From Halichondria panicea (Eukaryota; Porifera; Demospongiae; Suberitida; Halichondriidae): DNA of 64,000 nt. Every line of letters begins with the position of its first letter. Position 1 is the first letter of the stretch. The notes beneath the pieces are model-generated. The model was not told where the DNA came from. It saw only the letters and a list, made by a program, of their open reading frames with translations, and did no database searches. The stretch spans positions 6,263,378 to 6,327,377 of the forward strand of contig NC_087381.1 in the NCBI RefSeq assembly GCF_963675165.1, given 5' to 3'. Shown in pieces: positions 55,350 through 64,000 of the stretch. The translations under genes were made by a program, and so were the position numbers.

Positions 55350-56455
55350 TAACTCTAGCCTCAATCCCAGGCCGAGTTTTCGCTTTTATAACGGTTAGGC
55401 AAACAACTGGGCCTGGTACTAGTTGTCTGCGCATGCGTCAAATTTTCATTGTATATTTGTGGTCGGCAAAAATATTTAATAAATCAATAATAGAAATTTG
55501 TACACAGAAAATGCACAGAGTGAGTACACAAAAGATGCACATAGGGAGCTGCTTCACAAAGGCCTGGGGAGTTGCCAGTTGTGCTGCAGCACAATTACAG
55601 TGACCCAGGGCAACTTCAGGATGATTGAATGCCTTCAAATTACGTTTCAAAAAGATTTAGCAGGCTGCTGGACTTCTCTGATTCTAGGCCCCAACTCGTA
55701 ACTCATTGCTTGAGAAAACGTAGATTCTCTTGATGTCTCTGAGCTACCCAGCAACGCTCGAATGAGCAGGTCATACTTCAGTCCTGTGTCTGTGAGTATA
55801 GGACAATATTAAAAGAAACCAAAGACGGTTAAACCCTTACCTCAAACTGTCCAGTCTCGTCCGTTAGTATAGCCAAGAGGAGCACTGTTGGGATAGCTGG
55901 ATATTAGCCATTGCTCCTGTACAGAGAAGTAGACATTTTAAATACGTGTAGATCTATACATATTAATTAAATTTCTCGGTTATAGTGTCATTGTCGACGA
56001 GCTGATGATGGCAGCACCAAGTTCTCTAGCTCACACTCTTCACTTGATCCACCATATTAATGATGAAACTATAGTCTACCTACATTCTTGCCAAACATGA
56101 ACAAGACTTGATAGCATAGCCGGCCATAGGGCCCACACAAAAATATCTGACCTTAACAAGCTTGACAAAGCTTTATACCTCTTCCCTTGTTGTTCAGTCT
56201 TCAGAATAAGCTTCAGAGAAGAGAGAAGCTTCAGCTAAGAGCCATTCCAATCGATTCCAATAATGATAAAACGGGAACTGACTTCTAGTACACAATAGTA
56301 CACGAATATAAATGTCACGAAAGTGAACGAGAATATCCATTTGTCAGAATCTGACAAACGACTGACGCATGCGCAGACAACTAGTACCAGGCCCAGTTGT
56401 TCGCCTAACCGTTATAAAAGCGAAAACTCGGCCTGGGATCGAGGCTATGTTAACT
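55350..56455. mobile_element. ~1.1 kb inverted-repeat element (complete copy)
   Basis: The left end TAGCCTCAATCCCAGGCCG then CGCTTTTATAACGGTTAGGC and CTGCGCATGCGTCA is repeated in reverse at 56365-56455 (TGACGCATGCGCAG, GCCTAACCGTTATAAAAGCG, CGGCCTGGGATCGAGGCTA). The ~85-bp ends flank a core shared with 2945-3850. Splice-like - strand segments in the core give no recognised protein, so it appears non-autonomous, perhaps with captured sequence. Confidence 0.75.
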
Positions 56456-56974
56456 CAAGCTATAGTTCAAAAATGTTATATATATGGAGCATGCATGGGT
56501 GCAATTGCAAGAATAAATAATAGCGTCTCTCTCAACAAACAAACAGTGGGTGTGGTTTGATTATGGTTCTGTCACCTTCTGTAGTCTCTAATGTGGGACC
56601 CATCGGACCGAGTCTCAAAATGAAACCTAATCCAGGTGTAGCGATGGCATTGGGTCATAACTGTGCGTTCCTTGTTGCTTAGGAAACTATATCAAGACAG
56701 TCAACAAACTAACTAGAGTATTGAAGTGCTAACCCTCGGCTGTTGTCAATGACATGATTATATAATAGATCTATTAGAAACAAGTCTATACCATGCCAGC
56801 TCTGCACTATCTCTCCATTCATCATACTTTTAATTGTACAAAATGTATATTTTAACTATCCCTTGATCAAAGTGTCAGTAATCTCATTACGCTGCATGTA
56901 TACTGTGTATAGTGAGTAGCCCATTTTGCTTTGCTGCCAACTCATGATCATCATAAGCTTTATGGGATTGTCTA
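56456..56974. other. Intergenic segment unique to the second duplicated locus
   Basis: No gene recognised. It lies where the other locus carries gene B. AT-rich, with no repeat family seen. Confidence 0.35.
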
Positions 56975-57640
56975 CATAAGAACTGTGTGCTGGTTCCCAC
57001 CAGTGTGATGTGTTGATACAGTATCATAACTATAGCAATGCTAGAAAAATCCAGTAGCCAATAGAAAGTATGTAGCCTACATAAATTTAATAGAAAGCAT
57101 AATATTTGCGTGTTATTTTGGTCCTGTGACCATTTTATTCTTACCCCATAATAATACACTGAAGGCTCTAATTTCCTACGTGACAAGATAAAAGGAAATC
57201 AAAGGAAATCGTGGTATTGCTAAATTTGTGTTATTCATAGTGTGTCTAATTAATTAGTCGCAAGTAAGTTCATCGCATTTTCCAATTATCTGTGAGTATA
57301 AATTTTTACGGTATTTTTATTCTCATACACAAAATTAATGACAAGAAATTAATTCCCTTATGTCACCTTAATGTATAATTATAGTAACTGTATAATTATG
57401 CATAATAATTATAGCTAGATCTAGCTATAATTATGACCCTAGCTATAACAAAATAAAAAATGAAATAGCTACTATTATTATATCACTATTGTAGGGTCTC
57501 AGGTATAAATTATATCTACTCATTTCCCCCATTATTTTTAGAGCTTGTAAAGCAGAAGCTCAGCCATTTCTGTCTGTTTTTATCGGATTTATTCTTATTC
57601 CTCCAATCATCATAGTTATAGTACTTGGAGGTGGAGACTC
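56975..57640. repeat. Second copy of the duplicated flank (empty fold-back site at ~57367)
   Basis: Matches 17700-18056 and then, directly after TGTCACC and a five-base step, 24101-24361. It therefore preserves the state without the 6 kb fold-back element. Confidence 0.8.
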
Positions 57641-58448
57641 TTGAAGTGGAGCGCCCGTAGTTACAGCGCCCAGGCCTATAGGAAGAGTGCCTGTAGTTAC
57701 AGCGCCCAGGCTTGTAGTAAGAGTGCCTGTAGTTGCAGCGCCCAGGCCTGTAGGTGGAGTGTCTGTAGTTGCAGCGCCCAGGCCTGTAGGTGGAGTGTCT
57801 GTAGTTACAGCGCCCAGGCCTGTTGATGGAGTGTCTGTAGTTGCAATGCCCAGGCCTGTCTGTGGAGTGTCTGTAGTTGCAACGCCCAGGCCTGTAGGTG
57901 GAGTGTCCGTAGTTGCAACGCCCAGGCCAGTAGGTGGAGTGTCCGTAGTTGCAGCGCCCAGGCCTGTAGGTGGAGTGTCTGTAGTTGCAGCACCCAGGCC
58001 TGTAGGTGGAGTGTCTGTAGTTGCAGTGCCCAGGCCTGTAGGTGGAGTGTCCGTAGTTACAGCGCCCAGGCCTGTAGGTGGAGTGTCTGTAGTTGCAGCG
58101 CCCAGGCCAGTAGGTGGAGTGTCCGTAGTTGCAGCGCCCAGGCCTGTAGGTGGAGTGTCTGTAGTTGCAGCACCCAGGCCTGTAGGTGGAGTGTCTGTAG
58201 TTGCAGTGCCCAGGCCTGTAGGTGGAGTGTCCGTAGTTACAGCGCCCAGGCCTGTAGGTGGAGTGTCTGCATGTAGTTGCAACGCCCAGGCCTGTAGGTG
58301 GAGTGTCTGTAGTTGCAGCGCCCAGGCCTGTAGGTGGAGTGTCCGTAGTTACAGCGCCCAGGCCGTAGGTGGAGTGTCTGTAGTTACAGCACCCAGGCCT
58401 GTAGGTGGAGTGTCTGTAGTTGCAACGCCCAGGCCTGTCGGTAGAGTC
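57640..58448 (-). repeat. 36-bp minisatellite, second locus, about 22 units
   Basis: The same unit as at 24362, more uniform (GTAGGTGGAGTGTCTGTAG then TTGCAGCGCCCAGGCCT). A block of about 180 bp (57920 and 58100 onward) is repeated almost exactly. One unit has an insertion GCATG at 58268. Confidence 0.92.
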
Positions 58449-58815
58449 CAGGGGCGAATCCAGCAGGTAGCATAGGGTGCTCAAGCACCCCCCTGACCTT
58501 GGACAAATTAATTATATTTGTGTCTCACTCATTGGTTGATGGAAGTCACTCAGACTTGGTACTAGCTAGCTGAGTAGCTGTAGACTTATCTAGTACAGTA
58601 GTATCTTTAAAAGCTGTGATAAAAGCAGCACTGCAGTGCAGACTAGGCTCGACAAGAATAGTGTGCAGTACAACACTTGCAAAATTACTTTATTATTGAC
58701 ACCGCACCTACCGGAAATGATGTCAAAAGGGGGCGTAACCCCGGATTTTCGCGCGCTACTGTCTCAAGGAGACTCTTGCAGCACCTACCTATCACTTTTT
58801 CTAGATCCGCCACTG
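58449..58815. mobile_element. Inverted-end element inserted in the minisatellite
   Basis: CAGGGGCGAATCCAG on the left and CTAGATCCGCCACTG on the right are inverted with few differences. GGGTGCTCAAGCACCCC follows the left end. The 36-bp array resumes immediately after. hAT-like by its ends; an 8-bp target duplication is not clear because the target is itself repetitive. Confidence 0.7.
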
Positions 58816-58945
58816 TGGAGTGTCCGTAGTTGCAGCGCCCAGGCCTGTAGGTGGAGTGTCCGTAGTTACAGCGCCCAGGCTTGTAGGAAGAGTGCATGCC
58901 CGTAGTAGTTGCAGCGCCCAGGCCAGTAGGTGGAGTGTCTATAGT
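58816..58945 (-). repeat. 36-bp minisatellite, remnant beyond the insertion
   Basis: About 3.6 units continuing the array interrupted at 58449. Confidence 0.85.
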
Positions 58946-59102
58946 TGCCAGTCATTGCAATCACTGCTGACAGTACAGTTTGGCAATAATATAGCTGGAT
59001 ATTGACTACAAAAATAGAAAGGTATGTAGAATGTATCAGAGTGACAATCATGTAATGCATGAGCAAATATTCATCACTTAGAGACATTGTTGTCATGTCC
59101 AG

Positions 59103-59857
59103 GTCATTGAGCGTGACCACCCATCGGCAGAAGCTGGGTTCCATGCCATGTTGCAGCACTGGGTGAGGAGACCCTCCCCTCCCCCCTCAGGCCTGGTCGG
59201 CCCTCATTAGAGCACTAAAATTCCCCGTCATCAACCGAGCAGACATTGCAGCAGACATGCATAGAGACCCATCAAGTATGTTGCACAATTGTATGTGCAC
59301 ATTACATTGCATTAACTAACTCCTGAATGTGCAGGATGTGTTGGGAGTATCTAGAGATGGTGAATCATCCATTCCCTCTCAGGATCAGCAAAACGTTAAT
59401 TTTGTCCAAAAATGTTTGTATTAGCATTGATTCAGCTTGACTTGCTTGCTACAGAGCCACTCAGTGTGAACCAGCACTTGAAGGTGGTGAGAGAGGCCAT
59501 GCACCTGGGAAGTAAGAGCCATTAATGGAAGTGTCTGGGAGAACAGTTGGGAGTTACCATGGGGAAATTAGAATTGAGCCATCAAAATGTCCCTAATGTA
59601 TGCCTTCTATATAATTTTGTTATTTAGACTAAGTAAGTTGATCGTGTTGTGATTTCTTCCCACAGGAGATTCAGCACAACCATCCTCATGTAGCTGGAGC
59701 TTGTTTAACTGGCATACTGGAGCACTGGTTGACCCAGACTGACCCTCCCCCCTCCTGGTTCACTCTCATTGAGGTTCTCAGATCCCCTGCTCTTGGAAGG
59801 GAGGACATTGCCAGTGAGATTGAGACTAGGATCACTACGTATATACCACACCATTAG
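59103..59857 (+). pseudogene. Two Death-like domains, decayed
   Basis: Exons with splice sites: 59103-59275 (VIERDHPSAEAGFHAMLQHW, then INRADIAADMHRD), 59455-~59598 (PLSVNQHLKVVREAMHLG, then LGEQLGVTMGKLELS) and 59666-59857 (EIQHNHPHVAGACLTGILEH, then DPPPSWFTLIEVLRSPALG and an end at TAG). The patterns (HP...ML..W....PPPSW..LI..LRSP..G...IA) fit Death domains. A four-base insertion after CCCTC near 59188 and an in-frame TAA near 59522 break it, while the last exon is intact. Upstream exons were not found. Confidence 0.6.
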
Positions 59858-59939
59858 GCATATAGACAGGTGGACACATGAATTGTCCAAAAAGTAACTG
59901 TCTTATAATAGTATAGTTCCTTTCTCAGACTTGAACACA

Positions 59940-60003
59940 TGCAAGCATTGTAGTGATTGGTATAAGAAGTTTTATAATTATACCAATCACTACAGTGCTT
60001 GCT
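59940..60003. repeat. Short hairpin
   Basis: GCAAGCATTGTAGTGATTGG then TATAA pairs with TTATA then CCAATCACTACAGTGCTTGC around a short AT loop; arms of about 28 bp with one mismatch. Confidence 0.85.
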
Positions 60004-60054
60004 ACTTTACTACACTATAGTTCTATTAGCTAGAACTATATAATTATAATAGCT

Positions 60055-60350
60055 TAGACACTAGTTGATAAGATCTACATGGGAAGTACATGGGAAAAGT
60101 GCCTCAGAGCAGGTATACTATGGGACTTAGTATACCTATAAATTTACTTGGTATACCTAGTATTCCGTTGTCAAGTAATTGTATTGTAGTCAAGCGATTT
60201 GCGCATGCGCACTAGTATCTAAATGAGTTAGACACTGTTTTGTCGGTGTCCATGTGATTTAGAAGTCCTCAGCCACTTTAGTACCCTCGCTACGCTTGGG
60301 ATACTAAATCAGTGCCTTTGGGCTTCTAAATCCCATAGACACCTCCAAAA
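60055..60350. repeat. MITE family copy, inverted relative to 41890
   Basis: TAGACACTAGTTGATAAG, GTGCCTCAGAGCAGGTATAC, GCGCATGCGCACTAG and TTAGACACTGTTTTG match the copy near gene C exon 2. The right part (60262-60335) holds a second hairpin, AGAAG...CCTTTGGGCTTCT, shared with 39925. Confidence 0.75.
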
Positions 60351-60847
60351 CAGTGTCTAACTATTATGTAGTAATTTTTATTCATACATAATTATAATAT
60401 CCTTCGTTTATTGTTGTTATAACAAATATTTCATATTCAGTTTTATAGACGAAGTCATGTATATACATGGTGTTCAAAAAGTGACACAATATAATAATAT
60501 TTATAATAAACAGATGATCGGCGTATGCATGTCTATAATTATTGATAATACATGGTACAGAGTGTTTTTCAATGACAACGTCTGTTGAAGCAAAACATGT
60601 ACAATAGCAGAATACTTAGTATCTAGCACATCAGGCAAACTGAAGATCAAGTGAAGACATTAATTTTATACTCTAGTTCATCTTGTGGACTCTCATCAAT
60701 ATAGGTAAAGATCATTAACATTTTCTTGTAAAAACATTGCACAAGGAGGTACACTAGTTTATTAATATTACTTGAACACTAGTTATATTATAACTCTTTA
60801 CTTGTGTTTGCAAGGATGTGATTGGACACACCGTCATGCACTGCAGT
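60351..60847. other. AT-rich spacer, nothing recognised
   Basis: No gene, hairpin or known repeat seen. Confidence 0.4.
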
Positions 60848-61357
60848 AGCCTCGAATCCAGGCCGATTAAAATACGGCCTGCATGGTTTAATTAATCATA
60901 GGCGTGTGGTCCATACACACCCATGTACCGGTAATCTACTATGCATGTATATGAAGGTTTATAGCCTAGCCTAGCTAGCTAGCTGTGACCTCTATGGTGT
61001 TGTCGAGAAGGCTTGCACACTAGTCTGAAACCAGAAGAGGCTCTCATCTACCTCTATGATGGTTGGATGGTCATGATGTTTTGAACTTGGTTTCTGTACA
61101 AATGAGAGCTTCTTCTGGCTTCAGACTAGTATGCAAGCTTTCTCGACAACACAATAGCTTCACAGGAGACAAGTATTTGTTAAAATTAATACGGAAAGAA
61201 ACTAGTAAATAAACTAGTTTACGGTATAATTTTACAAAGGTTTTTACTATAAAGTATACGAGTTACCCAGATTCTGGGTAACTCAGTTTGCGCATGTGCA
61301 CTATCACTCATGCAATAGAGACCAAGCTGTATTTTAATCGGCGTGGTCTCAAGGCTG
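60848..61357. mobile_element. Inverted-repeat element, relative of 7186-7785
   Basis: Ends: TAGCCTCGAATCCAGGCCG then ATTAAAATACGGCCT, and TGTATTTTAATCGGC then GTGGTCTCAAGGCT. Inner inverted pair: CCAGAAGAGGCTCTCATC and GAGAGCTTCTTCTGGCTTC. Layout as in the other copy. Confidence 0.75.
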
Positions 61358-61414
61358 GCACTGCAGTGGCAAGATACTAACCTTTGCCCTCACCACTGTA
61401 CAAGTCTTGTCAAA

Positions 61415-61594
61415 TACCGTGTATAATAGCGGCTAATTTTCAGGGGGAAAAATATTCGTGTTGAGCAATATTTAGTCCGTTTGTGGATAATATTTTCGTG
61501 ATTGCTTGCACTGCATTCATTTGTGGGTAAATATTCGTTCAGTGTTCATCGACGAATATTTTGCCCCCCGGAAATCACCAGCTATATAAACGGT
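61415..61594. repeat. MITE, ACCGTATAGCGGGTAA family, copy 4 (diverged)
   Basis: TACCGTGTATAATAGCGGC then TAATTTTCAGGGGG, and CCCCCCGGAAATCA then CAGCTATATAAACGGT, form inverted ends; AATATTCG occurs inside on both arms. Confidence 0.65.
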
Positions 61595-61716
61595 CAGGTA
61601 TGTGCTCCTGATACAGTATAGTCAGGAGCAGCTCCTGGTATAGTTCATTGATCATTAATTTATAAATGCTCTATCAAACCATTATTTTGCCAATCAATCT
61701 TAGACTGCATGTATGT

Positions 61717-61755
61717 ATCTACCAATGGACACTATTACAGTGTCCATTGGTAGAT
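61717..61755. repeat. Perfect 17-bp inverted repeat
   Basis: ATCTACCAATGGACACT, five-base loop ATTAC, AGTGTCCATTGGTAGAT. Too short and isolated to call an RNA gene. Confidence 0.9.
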
Positions 61756-62220
61756 AGTACACTCAGTCCTACATGCTATAATAATATACCTGGTTTTAAA
61801 GTGTCCTAATTGAACAGCTCAGCAAAACTTCAAAGGATAATCGCTTCATGACACTATCCAATCTATACCACAGAATCCAATATCAACATTGACATGTTGA
61901 TAACACGCTCCCAATTTACAACAACGTTTGGCCATACTATACTTACTTCATGACTCTGTGACAGTGTTTGTATTGTTGTGAGGTATACATTGTGTGTGCT
62001 GAATGATAGTCCAGAAGCGTGATACATGTAATTACTTTGCGGCTAAAAATGTTATTAAAACTTCATCACAAACGATTAATAATCAATAGTATGTCTACTC
62101 GTGCAATAAGGGATTAATAGCACTCATAACAACTGGCTAGGTTAATAGTTAGTATCCTTGCCTTTAATCCTATATTGCACTCTTAGCCATACGTACTATA
62201 CTAGCTGTATAATTATGTAT

Positions 62221-62355
62221 TAAGGCCACCATAGACCAGGCAACTTTCAGGCAATTTGTTGCCTCAACAACTGCCTCGTGTATGTTACAAATTGCTTACA
62301 ATCTGTTGTATGCAAGTTGTTGCCTGACCATGGTCAATAGATTGCCTGAAAGATC
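62221..62355. repeat. Imperfect palindromic repeat
   Basis: CAGGCAACTTTCAGGCAATT and TTGTTGCCTCAAC are echoed by GTTGTTGCCTGACC and ATTGCCTGAAAG. Probably a small MITE; the boundaries are approximate. Confidence 0.5.
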
Positions 62356-62399
62356 AAAGGATTTACTTTATCATTTATTTGTTACACTAAGTCCGGCAC

Positions 62400-64000
62400 A
62401 CTACCTATATGCTGTCATAATGAAAGCACGCGGGTGCTGATGCCTCGGTGGAGGTGCCAAAGCTACATAACATAAATCTATACTAACAGCTTTATACACA
62501 CAGTAAACATTTTTGCATCAGGCAGAATCACAGGGAAACTCAGGTAATGATTGACCATGATTGTATTAATGGCTGCATGAGCTCTCTTATCACCCTTGCA
62601 GCTACCAATAGCAAGCGTTCTAGTGCAGAGCGAATTACTAAGTAGAGTAGCAACACTCAGTGAATAACGAACTCTTCTGAAAAGGCTGCTACTTTAGTCA
62701 CATATTTACTCCCTCCAGATCTATTCCTCTACTGGAAAACCCTGGAAAATCCGGGATCCTAAGAACAGAAGGAAAACTGCTGTTTTACTATTTGGATTTA
62801 CGCTATTGCAAACAGGAGTTTTCTTCGCAAATGCACTATTGAGCAGTGACAAAACTGTATGCTAAGTTACAGTCATTTTTCCCCGAGTGAAGACCAGTGA
62901 CACGTTATTCCACTAATCTGATAGTATGTATGTATGTGTTTATGTGTTAGAAAGATAACATATTTATTTATTTATGTTCACAATGCAAGTACTACACATA
63001 TTAAAAGTTGCGAATTGGCAAGTTGTGTCAATTATTACTCTATATTTTGTTTTTATTCGCATATCTAAAGGGAAGGTTAACTTCATAAGGTGTTATGCAT
63101 TGTTTGTTGTTTGAAATGTGTGTATAGTTAGCCTCCTTAACCTCCCCTGAAGAGATGAAGTGTACGGCCTGGGATCGAGGCTAGTGTACACTAAGTTCAT
63201 TGCCTAGTCTGTTGTGTTAGCCTTGAGATCACTGCAATGATTGACTGCATGTATACCTATATAGACAAGACTATACTTCTCATGGTCATTCACACGAGCT
63301 AGTAAAATTAATGATAAAGTCTGCTGAGAATTGATTAATAGCTATTTTTCACATCCATTCATGTGAAGAATATTTGTCAATTTGAGATCTGAGAACTGGT
63401 GCATGGCATCTCCGTGAATATGTATAATGTGAGCTAGCTGGTGTTGGGTTGCAGGTGTGTGCATTGTTGTTATTTTTAGATGTGAGTTGTTGGTTTTAGT
63501 GGTTCCCTATATAAAGCATCTTTTCCTGTGTGGTGTACTGACGTGACCATGTTTGGTATTATACTAGTGTGTAGTGACCAACAATGATTTGACCAATCAT
63601 AATTACTGTCAGTCTGAGTGTTGTATAGATCTATATAGAGTTGGTGAGAAGCTACTCTAAACAAGAATCAGGTAAATTGCTAATAATTATGTGCAAGTAC
63701 TCAATCAATCGTGGTTTTGTGAATACTATCTTGTGCATGTTATCTGCATGGAACTGGATGGCTTAGATGACCAGTGGGTTCAGATAATCCGTCTATAATA
63801 CGATGTACTTGTTCCACACCTGTTGTTCGAATATTAACATGATCTAATTTACTATACAGGTACGTATGATCAGGAGTACATTGGTCTGATCCACCCCTAT
63901 TTGAAATTGAGCCGTCACCATTATGAGGTGATCATCATTGGCACTTGGTATGAATTTTCCAATCCTCCCCCTTGAGTCAACACACACTTTGTGAATCTAT
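62400..64000. other. Right end of window, no supported gene
   Basis: 62415-62470 is an inverted copy of the repeat at 4478 (GGGTGCTGATGCCTCGGTG). A repeat relic (CGGCCTGGGATCGAGGCTAG) lies at 63164. Between 63690 and 63974 short coding-like frames occur on both strands (+ TYDQEYIGLIHPYLKL; - TTGVEQVHRIIDGLSEPTG) with no recognised family. The rest shows nothing. Confidence 0.35.

Larger units (their letters stand above)
57516..58945 (-). pseudogene. Tail fragment of a second gene D copy (Thr/Pro repeats)
   Basis: On the - strand the 36-bp array reads TTDTPPTGLGAA and continues to the charged tail DDWRNKNKSDK in a different frame, two bases apart. No membrane-protein exons precede it, so only the 3' end was duplicated or retained. 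See the two minisatellite entries. Confidence 0.55.

Noticed and set aside
55071..55364. 97-codon - strand open frame
   Set aside because: It overlaps the receptor 3' flank and repeat end, with no recognisable content or conservation in the duplicate at 839-1080.
56640..56700. Possible tRNA-like stretch
   Set aside because: No complete cloverleaf or A/B box pair could be made out.
61717..61755. microRNA precursor
   Set aside because: Arms are only 17 bp with a five-base loop, too short for a precursor, and no flanking structure was seen.

Overview
The window looks like genomic DNA of a demosponge, with an Amphimedon-type gene repertoire. This is inferred from gene content, not from a database match. 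The genes have many short introns (often 48-120 bp), nearly all in phase 1. Their extracellular proteins are mosaics of Calx-beta, Sushi and other modules. An adhesion-type GPCR is present, along with relics of Death-domain genes, a Copia retrotransposon whose primer site matches half of the initiator tRNA, and a dense population of small inverted-repeat elements. No bacterial operons, CRISPR arrays, rRNA genes or tRNA genes were seen.

Layout: (i) 1-838 is the last exon of an adhesion GPCR (gene A) running in from the left. (ii) 839-4700 holds its 3' flank, an ornithine-decarboxylase pseudogene and repeats. (iii) 4704-17401 is gene B, a complete 14-exon + strand model of 899 residues: signal peptide, three novel Cys-rich modules, Calx-beta-like domains, three Sushi domains, one membrane span and a tyrosine-bearing tail. 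(iv) 18057-24100 is a 6 kb fold-back element built from thousands of bases of an 8-bp repeat in two inverted arms. (v) 24262-31825 on the - strand is a decayed multi-pass membrane-protein gene (D) ending in a 36-bp minisatellite; a 4 kb Copia element with two apparently identical 311-bp LTRs and a 5-bp target duplication has split it. (vi) 32595-34246 is a decayed COR-like/Death-domain gene (E). (vii) 37237-54889 is gene C, a complete 32-exon model of 2502 residues. Its order is signal peptide, IgGFc-binding-like domain, Calx-beta, Sushi, a long Calx-beta array, two Sushi, hormone-receptor domain, GAIN, GPS and 7TM. (viii) 54890-64000 contains a duplicated copy of the flank of gene A, a second minisatellite block, a Death-domain pseudogene and many small inverted-repeat elements.

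Both complete models stay in frame across every intron (2700 and 7509 coding bases), which is the strongest internal support for them. Genes A and C are close paralogues over their last exon, and their downstream flanks are also duplicated. In the A copy the duplicated block is split by gene B, and later by the fold-back element. Genes B and C look like a cluster of modular cell-surface receptors. Genes D, E and the Death-domain relics look like dead copies of expanded sponge families.
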